A stretch of 64,000 bases of DNA, taken from the NCBI GenBank assembly GCA_045540715.1, contig JAZQHT010000015.1, positions 30,565 to 94,564 on the forward strand, in the 5' to 3' direction. This document shows, piece by piece, positions 26,511-34,525 of this stretch. Source of the stretch: UMGS1279 sp045540715 (GTDB lineage: Bacteria > Bacillota > Clostridia > Oscillospirales > Acutalibacteraceae). Under the pieces are notes generated by a model. The model saw only the letters and a list, made by a program, of their open reading frames with translations. It did not search any database and was not told the DNA's origin. Positions within the stretch are counted from its first letter, which is position 1. Each line of letters begins with the position of its first letter. The position numbers and the translations under genes were made by a program.

Positions 26511-29500
26511 TTGTTAATTAAATCTGTTGATATTCAAGGTTTTAAATCTTTCGCAGATAGAACCAAGCTTAATTTCAGCAAGGGCTTAACCGCCGTTGTT
26601 GGTCCTAACGGCTCGGGTAAAAGTAACGTTTCTGATGCTGTTCGTTGGGTTTTGGGTGAGCAATCCACTAAGCAACTTCGCGGACAAAGTATGGAAGACG
26701 TTATCTTTTCGGGTACAGATAAACGTAAAGGACACGGCTTTTGCGAAGTAACCATTAATTTCGATAATAAAGACAGAGGCTTAAATTTTGATAACGATAG
26801 TGTTTCTGTAACACGTAGATATTACCGTTCTCACGAAAGTGAGTATCTAATAAACGGTAATTTTGTGCGTTTAAAAGACGTTCACGAATTATTTATGGAT
26901 ACCGGTCTTGGTCGTGATGGTTACTCTATGATTGGTCAAGGTAAGATTGACAATATCGTTAGTAGTAAATCCCACGAAAGACGCGATATTTTTGAAGAGG
27001 CCTCTGGTATTTCAAGATATCGTTACCGCAAAGAAGAAAGCGAAAGAAAGTTAAAGCTTGCAGAAGAAAACCTTTTAAGATTAAAAGATATTGAATCTGA
27101 ATTAAAGGGTAGAATCGAGCCGCTTAAAGCACAAAGCGAAGCCGCTACAGAATTTTTAACCCTTTCTGAAGAAAAGAAAGAACTTGAAATTGGCGTTTGG
27201 CTACATACACTTGACGAATCTAAAGAAACTTTACGCAAGCAAGAAAATAAAATTGCAATAGCCACCGAACAATATAACGAGTTTGACCGCCAAATTACAG
27301 AAATTGAAAATAATTTAGACGAAAACAGCGCCCTGTTTAACGAGCTAACCGCTAAAATTGACACCCTTCGTGTTGACGCAGGCGAAACCGACCAAAGAGT
27401 TGCTCGTATAGAAGGCGATATTAACGTTTTAAAAACTTCTATTTTATTTAACCAAGAAAATATTGCTAGAATTAAAGAAGAAAGCGAAAAACTAAATATT
27501 TCTTCTACTTCTACCGACGAAAAAATTGCCGAATATTCAGGAAGCAAAGCAGAACTTAAAAAAGAATTAGAAACTGTTTTAACAGAAGAAAAAGATTTAA
27601 TGTTAGAACTTTCTTCTCTAACTTTAAAAAGCGAAAATGCACTTAAACAAAAAGAAAGCATTTCTTTACGCTTAAACGAACTTGCTATTAAAATTAGCGA
27701 ACAACGTGCTGTTTATTCGGGTGCTATTTCTGCCGCAGCGGAGATTGAACAGAACAAAGATACCTTTAAAGAAAAAATCTTAAAATTAAAAGAAGAAGAA
27801 CAAGAACTCAAAAAAGAGCTAACCCTTTTAAACACCGATTTAGATAATATCGAATCAGAAATTTCTGCTAACGAAAACGCTGTAAAGGGTTATAAAATAA
27901 AACGTGAAGCAAGAGCTGAAATCGTTGAAAAAATTAATGCAGAAATTAACGAATTAGAACTTAAATCTACCGATGCTGTGCGTCGTGCAGAAATGCTAAC
28001 CGAACTTGATAAAAACCTAGAAGGTTTTTCGTTTGCGGTTAAAGAGGTTTTATCTGCAAAAGATAATAAAAGACTTTCGGGTGTTGAAGGTGTTGTATCA
28101 AAACTTTTAAAGGTAGATACAAAATATGCCACCGCTATTGAAATTGCTTTAGGAGCGGCGGCAAGCAATATCATTGTTGAAAAAGATGCAGACGCTAAAC
28201 GTGCAATTTCTTACTTAAAAGAAAAACGTCTTGGACGTGCAACCTTTTTACCTATTGAATCTTTACGTCCAACCCTTCTTTCCGAAGAAAACCTAGACGA
28301 TAATTACGGTTACGTTGGCAAAGCCAGTGAACTGATTACTTACGATAAACGTTACGACAGCGTATTTAAATGGTTACTTGCAAGAACCGTTATTACAGAA
28401 GACCTTGATTCTGCCGTAGCTATTGCTAAAAAATATAATTATAAATTCAAAGCCGTTTCATTAGACGGTCAGGTTGTAAATCCGGGCGGATCGTTAACGG
28501 GTGGTTCTGTAAGTAAAGCAAGCGGCGTTTTATCTCGTAAAGACGATATTGAAAAGTTAAAACAAAAAGCCGAAAAATTATCTGCACAAATTGAAGAAAA
28601 GAAAGAATCTTTAAAACAAGCGGCTTTAGCCCTTGCAGAAATTGATGCTAATATTTTAAATTACGAATCTTCTTCATTAACATTTAAAGAAGATAAAATT
28701 CGCGTGCTTGGAGAGCTAAAAAGGGTTAACGAACTTTTAGAAAACCTAAAAGCACAAATAACTTCTCAAGAAGAAGAACGTGATAATGCACAAAATCGTA
28801 TTGCTTCACTTAAAACCGAAGCAGAAAACGCAAGACTATTAATTAAAGAGTGCGAAGAAAAACAAGAAGAAATTAATAAAAACAATAGCTTTACTGATGG
28901 TGAAGAAACTGCCGAAAAACGTACCGAACTTGGTGAAAAATTAACAAGTTATCGTTTAAGAGCGGCTGAACTTGAAAAAGATATTTCCGTTTTAGACAGA
29001 TATATCGAAGACCTAAATCTAGGCGAAGAAGAAGCTAAATCCAAAAAGGCAGAACTAGACCGTCAAATTGCAGAGTTCGAAAACAAAAACCTAGAATTAG
29101 AACAAAAAATAGAAGAATATAAAAATGATATTCTTAACACCAAAACCGAAGGTTCTAATTTTATGAGCACAAGTGAAGACCTTGCTAATAAACGCAACAG
29201 CATCGAAGGTAGTAACGTAATGCTTCGTCAAAAGCAAAAAGAAATTTTAGCCGATAAAGAAAAGGCTTCGGGTGAAATTGCAAGACTAAATGAACGTAAA
29301 GACGTTATGCTAAACGAACTTGATGAAATTATTGCAAAACTTTACGATGAATACGAACTCACAAAAACCGATGCCGAAAATTTAGGTATTAAAATTGAAA
29401 ACATTTCTGAAGCAAAAAAACGCTTATCAGAAATTCGTTCAAAAATCAAATCACTTGGTAGCGTAAACCTTGCCGCTATTGAAGAATATAAAGAAGTAAG

Positions 29501-30074
29501 CGAAAGATACGAATTTTTAAGCGGCCAAATTGCCGACGTTGAAAATTCTAAGACCGAACTATTAAAGCTTATAGACGATCTTCAAAAACAAATGAAAGAA
29601 ATGTTCCTAGAAGGCTTTAAAAAGATTGGCGAAAACTTTACCAAAACTTTTGGTATTATGTTTGGCGGCGGTCATGCAGAGTTAAAACTTTCCGATCCTG
29701 AAGAACCTCTAACCAGTGGTATTGATATTGTTGCATTACTTCCCGGTAAAAAGGTACCCAGTCTAGACGTGCTTTCGGGTGGTGAAAAGGCTTTAATTGC
29801 AATTTCAATTTACTTTGCAATTATGGAAGTTAACGCTCCGCCTTTCTGTTTTCTTGACGAGGTTGAATCGGCTCTTGACGATATTAACGTTGAGCGTTTT
29901 GCAAGATATATTAAGTCAAGCAGCCTTCCAACACAGTTTATTTGTATTACCCACCGTAGAGGCACTATGGAAAATGCAGATATGCTTTACGGCGTAACAA
30001 TGCAAGAAAAGGGCGTTAGTAAGTTAATTGAACTTAACGTTTCAGAACTTGAAAAACAACTTAAAACTTTATAA
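26511..30074 (+). CDS. smc: Chromosome segregation ATPase SMC
   Basis: A 1187-residue bacterial condensin subunit, TTG start at 26511. Walker A GPNGSGKSNVSDAV lies near residue 32. The Q-loop region and a long coiled coil follow, with the hinge around residues 510-680 (GVEGVVSKLLKVDTKYATAI). A returning coiled coil leads to the C-terminal head, with the ABC signature LSGGEKALIAISIYFAIM and Walker B CFLDEVESALDD. It works with ScpA/ScpB (not in the window) to organise the nucleoid. Followed by ftsY, as in many Bacillota. Confidence 0.97.
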   Translation: MLIKSVDIQGFKSFADRTKLNFSKGLTAVVGPNGSGKSNVSDAVRWVLGEQSTKQLRGQSMEDVIFSGTDKRKGHGFCEVTINFDNKDRGLNFDNDSVSVTRRYYRSHESEYLINGNFVRLKDVHELFMDTGLGRDGYSMIGQGKIDNIVSSKSHERRDIFEEASGISRYRYRKEESERKLKLAEENLLRLKDIESELKGRIEPLKAQSEAATEFLTLSEEKKELEIGVWLHTLDESKETLRKQENKIAIATEQYNEFDRQITEIENNLDENSALFNELTAKIDTLRVDAGETDQRVARIEGDINVLKTSILFNQENIARIKEESEKLNISSTSTDEKIAEYSGSKAELKKELETVLTEEKDLMLELSSLTLKSENALKQKESISLRLNELAIKISEQRAVYSGAISAAAEIEQNKDTFKEKILKLKEEEQELKKELTLLNTDLDNIESEISANENAVKGYKIKREARAEIVEKINAEINELELKSTDAVRRAEMLTELDKNLEGFSFAVKEVLSAKDNKRLSGVEGVVSKLLKVDTKYATAIEIALGAAASNIIVEKDADAKRAISYLKEKRLGRATFLPIESLRPTLLSEENLDDNYGYVGKASELITYDKRYDSVFKWLLARTVITEDLDSAVAIAKKYNYKFKAVSLDGQVVNPGGSLTGGSVSKASGVLSRKDDIEKLKQKAEKLSAQIEEKKESLKQAALALAEIDANILNYESSSLTFKEDKIRVLGELKRVNELLENLKAQITSQEEERDNAQNRIASLKTEAENARLLIKECEEKQEEINKNNSFTDGEETAEKRTELGEKLTSYRLRAAELEKDISVLDRYIEDLNLGEEEAKSKKAELDRQIAEFENKNLELEQKIEEYKNDILNTKTEGSNFMSTSEDLANKRNSIEGSNVMLRQKQKEILADKEKASGEIARLNERKDVMLNELDEIIAKLYDEYELTKTDAENLGIKIENISEAKKRLSEIRSKIKSLGSVNLAAIEEYKEVSERYEFLSGQIADVENSKTELLKLIDDLQKQMKEMFLEGFKKIGENFTKTFGIMFGGGHAELKLSDPEEPLTSGIDIVALLPGKKVPSLDVLSGGEKALIAISIYFAIMEVNAPPFCFLDEVESALDDINVERFARYIKSSSLPTQFICITHRRGTMENADMLYGVTMQEKGVSKLIELNVSELEKQLKTL

Positions 30075-30084
30075 GGATTAGTTT

Positions 30085-30996
30085 ATGGGATTTTTTACAA
30101 AAATTAAATCGGGGCTTCAAAAAACACGTGCGGCACTTAAAAACAGTGTAGATAACGTTATTAAAAGTTTTCATAAAATTGATGAAGAATTTTTTGAAGA
30201 ACTTGAAGAAAGCCTTATAATGTGCGACGTTGGGGCTCCAACCGCTATGAAAATTTGCGATATTTGCAAAGAAAAGGTTAAAGAAAATAGAATTTCCGAG
30301 CCCGAAGAAATTAAAGGTCTTTTAAAACAAACGGTAGCGGAAATTTTAGAAGGCGAAAGCGCACTTAGAATTAACAATAAACCTTCTTTAATTTTGGTTA
30401 TTGGTGTTAATGGGGCAGGTAAAACCACCACCATTGGCAAAATGGCCTCAATGTTAAAACAAGGTGGCAAAAAGGTTATTTTAGGTGCTGCAGATACATT
30501 TCGTGCGGCAGCAATTGACCAACTTGAAGTTTGGGCCGACAGAGCCGGTTGCGACCTTATTAAATCGGTAGAAGGTACAGACCCCGCTTCTGTTGTATTT
30601 GATACAATAGCGGCTGGCAAAGCAAGAGGTGCCGATGTTATTATTTGCGATACCGCAGGAAGATTACACAACAAGAAAAACCTTATGGACGAACTAGAAA
30701 AAATTGGCCGTGTTGCAACAAGAGAACTAGGCTCTAGCGAATATGAAGTTTTGTTAGTGCTTGATGGCACAACTGGTCAAAATGCGGTTAACCAAGCAAG
30801 AGAATTTTCTAAGGTTACCAAAATTACAGGCATTATTGTTACAAAATTAGACGGCACCGCAAAGGGCGGCGCACTGCTTTCGGTTAAAAACGAGTTGGGA
30901 CTTCCCATTAAATATATCGGTGTTGGCGAAGGCATTGAAGATTTACAACCCTTTGTACCTTATGAATTTGCCGAAAGTTTATTTGAGGAAAATTAA
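30085..30996 (+). CDS. ftsY: Signal recognition particle receptor FtsY
   Basis: A 303-residue SRP GTPase that receives SRP-bound ribosomes at the membrane. A four-helix N domain (about 1-85) precedes the G domain with GVNGAGKTTTIGKMA (P-loop), DTFRAAAIDQLEVWADRAG, DTAGRLHNKK and TKLDGTAKGG. The acidic A domain of E. coli FtsY is absent, as usual in Gram-positives. The stop overlaps the rdgB start. Confidence 0.96.
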   Translation: MGFFTKIKSGLQKTRAALKNSVDNVIKSFHKIDEEFFEELEESLIMCDVGAPTAMKICDICKEKVKENRISEPEEIKGLLKQTVAEILEGESALRINNKPSLILVIGVNGAGKTTTIGKMASMLKQGGKKVILGAADTFRAAAIDQLEVWADRAGCDLIKSVEGTDPASVVFDTIAAGKARGADVIICDTAGRLHNKKNLMDELEKIGRVATRELGSSEYEVLLVLDGTTGQNAVNQAREFSKVTKITGIIVTKLDGTAKGGALLSVKNELGLPIKYIGVGEGIEDLQPFVPYEFAESLFEEN

Positions 30997-31574
30997 TGAA
31001 AAAAGTAGTTATTGCAACCCACAACAAACACAAAATTTTAGAGTTTACAAGAATATTAGAGCCAATGGGTATTGAACTAATTACTGCCGATTTACCCGAG
31101 GTTGAAGAAACAGGCACCACCTTTGCAGAAAATGCAATGTTAAAAGCCAAAAGCGCTTTTGAGGTAACGGGGCTACCATCTGTTGCAGATGATAGCGGCT
31201 TAGAGGTTGATGCATTAGGCGGTGAGCCGGGGGTTTATTCTGCAAGATACGCAGGCATTGATGGCGACGATAAAGCCAATAACAAAAAACTTTTAGAAAA
31301 ATTAGAAAAGGTACCCGAAAAAGATCGTACCGCAAGATTTGTTTGCACAATTGCTTACATTGATGAAAACGTTTCGTTTACAGTGCGCGGCACTTGCGAA
31401 GGTAGAATTGCTTATAATGAAAGCGGAACACACGGCTTTGGTTACGACCCCCTATTTATTGGCGAGGGCGGTTGCTTTGGCGAACTAAGTGATAATCAAA
31501 AAGACAGCGTTAGCCACCGCGGAAGCGCCCTTAAAAAATTCAAAGAAAAATTAGAGGAACTAAATTTATGTTAA
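30996..31574 (+). CDS. rdgB: XTP/dITP diphosphatase (RdgB/HAM1 family)
   Basis: A 192-residue nucleotide-pool cleaning enzyme that hydrolyses dITP, XTP and ITP to monophosphates. Family marks are VVIATHNKHKILEF at the N-terminus, SVADDSGLEVDALGGEPGVY, ARYAG and HGFGYDPLFI, then SHRGSALKKF at the end. Length is typical. It overlaps ftsY by one base and yhbY by seven, in the same operon. Confidence 0.94.
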   Translation: MKKVVIATHNKHKILEFTRILEPMGIELITADLPEVEETGTTFAENAMLKAKSAFEVTGLPSVADDSGLEVDALGGEPGVYSARYAGIDGDDKANNKKLLEKLEKVPEKDRTARFVCTIAYIDENVSFTVRGTCEGRIAYNESGTHGFGYDPLFIGEGGCFGELSDNQKDSVSHRGSALKKFKEKLEELNLC

Positions 31575-31858
31575 CAAGCAAACAAAGAGCATATTTACGC
31601 GGACTTGGAAACGGACTTAACACCGTGTTTCAAATTGGCAAAGGCGGAATTGCTCCTGAACTTTTAAAACAAACAGATGAACTTTTAGAATTAAAAGAGT
31701 TAGTAAAACTTCGCGTTTTAGAAACGGCGCCACTAACTTCTCGTGAAGCGGCAGATAGCATTGCAGAAAGTTTAAATGCCGACGTTGTTCAGGTTATTGG
31801 TTCACGCTTTATTTTGTATCGCGAATCTAAAGAACACAAACAAATCAAGTTAAAGTAA
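31568..31858 (+). CDS. yhbY: YhbY-type CRM-domain RNA-binding protein
   Basis: A 96-residue single CRM-domain protein. It opens MLTSKQRAYLRGLGNGLNTV, then QIGKGGIAPELL (the GKGG RNA-binding loop), and ends in the basic FILYRESKEHKQIKL. Homologs bind pre-50S particles and assist ribosome assembly. It overlaps rdgB by seven bases and is followed by nadD, the usual neighbourhood. Confidence 0.93.
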   Translation: MLTSKQRAYLRGLGNGLNTVFQIGKGGIAPELLKQTDELLELKELVKLRVLETAPLTSREAADSIAESLNADVVQVIGSRFILYRESKEHKQIKLK

Positions 31859-31868
31859 GGGTTTTATT

Positions 31869-32972
31869 ATGACGGTTATATTTGGAGGTGCGTTTAACCC
31901 ACCCCATATTTCTCATATTGCTTTAGCAAAAGAGGTTGCAAAAAGAGAAGAGGTTGAAAAAATATTAATTATTCCAACCTTTTTGTCTCCTCATAAACAA
32001 GGCGGCAACACCTCTTTTTTTGACAGGGTTAATATGTGCAAAGCGGCTTTTAAAGATATAAACAAGGCCGAAATATGTGATATTGAAAAGACTTTTGACG
32101 GCAAAAGTTATACCTATAACACCCTTGAAAAACTTAGCAAACAATATGAAAATTTAGCACTTTTAATAGGTGCAGATATGGCCGAAAGTTTTAACACCTG
32201 GTACAAATACGAAGAAATTATAAAGTTAGCTAAAATTTTGGTGTTTTCAAGAAACGGCAGTTTAGATTTAGCCGTTTTAAAAAATGCCAATGCAAATTTT
32301 GAAGTAATAGATTTTAATGCAGATGGCGTTTCTTCAAGCGAATATAGAAACACCAAAAACGAGTCGCTTATAACAAAACCCGTTTTAGATTATATAAAAT
32401 CACACAGTTTATATGATTTTGACGAAATTTACAAACAAAAATTACAAGAAAATTTAAAAGAAAAAAGATATAATCATTGCCTAAACGTTGCCGAATCCGC
32501 TAAAGAGTTAGCTTTTCTTTACAAAGCAGATATTAATAAGGCATATACGGCAGGACTTTTACATGATATTACCAAAGAATTATCTGATGAAGCACAGTTG
32601 AAATTGTGTGATGACTTTGGTATAATAATGAGTGGCCTTGAAAAAGGTTCAAACAAATTGTGGCACGCAATTACCGGCGCACATTACGTTAAAAATATTC
32701 TTAAAGTAGAAGATGAAGAAATTTTTGACGCAATTCGTTATCATACAACCGCAAAAGAAAATTTAAGTCTTCTGTCAAAGATTATTTATATTGCAGATTA
32801 TATTTCGGTTGATCGCGATTATAACGGCGTTGAAGAAATGCGAAAAGCCGCAGCGGTAGATTTAAACAAAGCAATGCAAATTGCAACAGAATTTACAGTA
32901 AATGATTTAACCAAAAAGCAAAGGGCAATTCACCCCGATACTTTAAAGGCATATAAAGAGTATAAAGCATAA
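31869..32972 (+). CDS. nadD: NadD-YqeK fusion: nicotinate-nucleotide adenylyltransferase with HD-domain hydrolase
   Basis: A 367-residue two-domain protein. Residues 1-185 are NadD (nicotinate mononucleotide plus ATP to deamido-NAD) with GGAFNPPHISHIALAKEV, LIGADMAESFNTWYKYEEI and VSSSEYRNTKN (the SSTxxR-like site). Residues about 190-367 are the YqeK HD domain, with NHCLNVAESAKELA, AGLLHDITKEL and a later HxxH-type IRYHTTAKENLSLL. YqeK homologs hydrolyse Ap4A. In B. subtilis the two are separate neighbouring genes. No frameshift was seen at the junction, so this looks like a true fusion. It is followed by LCP and rsfS. Confidence 0.92.
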   Translation: MTVIFGGAFNPPHISHIALAKEVAKREEVEKILIIPTFLSPHKQGGNTSFFDRVNMCKAAFKDINKAEICDIEKTFDGKSYTYNTLEKLSKQYENLALLIGADMAESFNTWYKYEEIIKLAKILVFSRNGSLDLAVLKNANANFEVIDFNADGVSSSEYRNTKNESLITKPVLDYIKSHSLYDFDEIYKQKLQENLKEKRYNHCLNVAESAKELAFLYKADINKAYTAGLLHDITKELSDEAQLKLCDDFGIIMSGLEKGSNKLWHAITGAHYVKNILKVEDEEIFDAIRYHTTAKENLSLLSKIIYIADYISVDRDYNGVEEMRKAAAVDLNKAMQIATEFTVNDLTKKQRAIHPDTLKAYKEYKA

Positions 32973-32984
32973 AGAGGGATTTTT

Positions 32985-34151
32985 ATGGACGAAAAGTTCA
33001 ATTTTAGTGAAATGCAAAAAAGTCGTAAAACAAGAAAGAAAAGAAAGCATATAAAAATTGCAGTAAATATTATTGCAAGCATTGTGCTAACACTTTCTAT
33101 ACTTATAAACGTTGTTGGCGCTATTTATTTAACCAAAGGCGCAAGCTTTAGAGGAGACCCAAGTTTTGGCAACTTTAAAGAAGACGTAGCCGGTAGCGAA
33201 CATAGTGGCGTAAGTTATATTTTAGTAGTTGGTTTATGCCCACCCGAAGAACACGCACTACTTACAGATACAATTATAGTTGCTTGTATAGACCACGACA
33301 GAGATAAATTAAACTTCTTACAAATTCCTCGTGATTTCTTTGTTGGTAACGAAACGGGCAGTACCTATTCAGGCGGTAAAATTAATGCCGCTTATGCTAA
33401 AGGCAGAAACGAAGAAGGTAGACACGACCCGGTTGAAGGCGTTAGCGAGCTTGCTCGTGTTATTAATAATCATTTAGGTATTCCAATTGACCATTACGTA
33501 ATGTTTGATATTAAAACCTTTATCAAATTAATTGATGCTTTAGGCGGTTTAGAAATCACAATTCAGCAAGATACCGGCGTTACCTTAAGAGATTACGATA
33601 CAGGTATTTATTCAACTGTTGGTCCCGGTAAAGTAAACTTGAAGGGCAGTTTAGCGGTTGGTTATATGCGTAAACGTAAAGGCGTTTCTGAAGGATACAT
33701 TATGGGAGATGCCGACCGCGTTAAAGCACAACAATTAGTTTATATTGCTCTTGCTAAAGAGTTAAAGAAAATGAGCCTTTCTGAAATGTGGAAAATCGCA
33801 CGCGATTGTTATTTTACAGAAGGCAAAGAAGAAGGCTTTAAAACTGATTTAGACCTTGATAGCATTATTGGTTACGCACTAGAAGTTAAAAATATGACTA
33901 TGGAAAATATGGGCGTATATGCAGTGCCGGGTCAATATAGCAATTATAACGGTTCAAGCGTTTATTCAATCCATAAAGATGCATATTTAGAAATGCTAAA
34001 TGCATATTTTAATCCTTATGGCGAAAAGAAAGATGCCGACGATATCTATGCTTTTGAGTGGCACACCTACGTAGGCGATGCTTACGAACCGGGCGAAATA
34101 ATCAAGGGCGGCACTTTAGCACAACTTGCAAAAGATAAAAATCAAAACTAG
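32985..34151 (+). CDS. LytR-CpsA-Psr (LCP) family cell-wall ligase
   Basis: A 388-residue membrane-anchored protein: a strongly basic N-terminus (SRKTRKKRKHIKIA), one transmembrane helix at about 24-48, and an extracellular LCP domain. LCP landmarks are TDTIIVACIDHDRDKLNFLQIPRD-like residues (positions about 92-115), KINAAYAKG, GGLEI and VGYMRKRKG followed by GDADRVKAQQ. LCP enzymes transfer polyprenyl-linked glycopolymers such as teichoic acids to peptidoglycan. It lies between nadD-yqeK and rsfS, as in other Clostridia. The polymer is unknown. Confidence 0.9.
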   Translation: MDEKFNFSEMQKSRKTRKKRKHIKIAVNIIASIVLTLSILINVVGAIYLTKGASFRGDPSFGNFKEDVAGSEHSGVSYILVVGLCPPEEHALLTDTIIVACIDHDRDKLNFLQIPRDFFVGNETGSTYSGGKINAAYAKGRNEEGRHDPVEGVSELARVINNHLGIPIDHYVMFDIKTFIKLIDALGGLEITIQQDTGVTLRDYDTGIYSTVGPGKVNLKGSLAVGYMRKRKGVSEGYIMGDADRVKAQQLVYIALAKELKKMSLSEMWKIARDCYFTEGKEEGFKTDLDLDSIIGYALEVKNMTMENMGVYAVPGQYSNYNGSSVYSIHKDAYLEMLNAYFNPYGEKKDADDIYAFEWHTYVGDAYEPGEIIKGGTLAQLAKDKNQN

Positions 34152-34159
34152 GAGAAATT

Positions 34160-34525
34160 ATGACAATTAAAGAAAAGGTTTTACTTGCCGCAAAGGCATT
34201 AAACGATAAAAAAGCAGAAGACGTTTCGGCTGTAGAAATTAACGATTTATCGGTTATTACAGATTTTATGGTTTTTGCAACTGCAACCTCTTCAACTCAT
34301 ATTCGCGCCCTTGGCGATGCCGTTGAAAAGGCTTTTTCCGATATAGGCATTGAGCCCCATCATAGAGAAGGTAAATCAACCGGTTGGATTTTAATTGATT
34401 ATACCGATTTTATCGTTCATATTTTTACAAGAAAAGAAAAAGATTATTATAATTTAGACAGACTTTGGGCCGACGGTAAAGCAGTTGACCTATCAGAAGT
34501 TTTAAGTGAAGGAACTGATAAATAA
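34160..34525 (+). CDS. rsfS: Ribosome silencing factor RsfS
   Basis: A 121-residue RsfS/YbeB/Iojap protein that binds L14 and blocks subunit joining when nutrients are short. Typical segments are DLSVITDFMVFATATSSTHI, HHREGKSTGWILIDYTDFIV and the C-terminal YYNLDRLWADGK. SD GGAGAAATT before ATG. The stop codon overlaps the leuS start. Confidence 0.95.
   Translation: MTIKEKVLLAAKALNDKKAEDVSAVEINDLSVITDFMVFATATSSTHIRALGDAVEKAFSDIGIEPHHREGKSTGWILIDYTDFIVHIFTRKEKDYYNLDRLWADGKAVDLSEVLSEGTDK

Noticed and set aside
29797..29997. Open frame inside smc
   Set aside because: A shadow of the conserved smc C-terminal head; no SD and no independent conservation.
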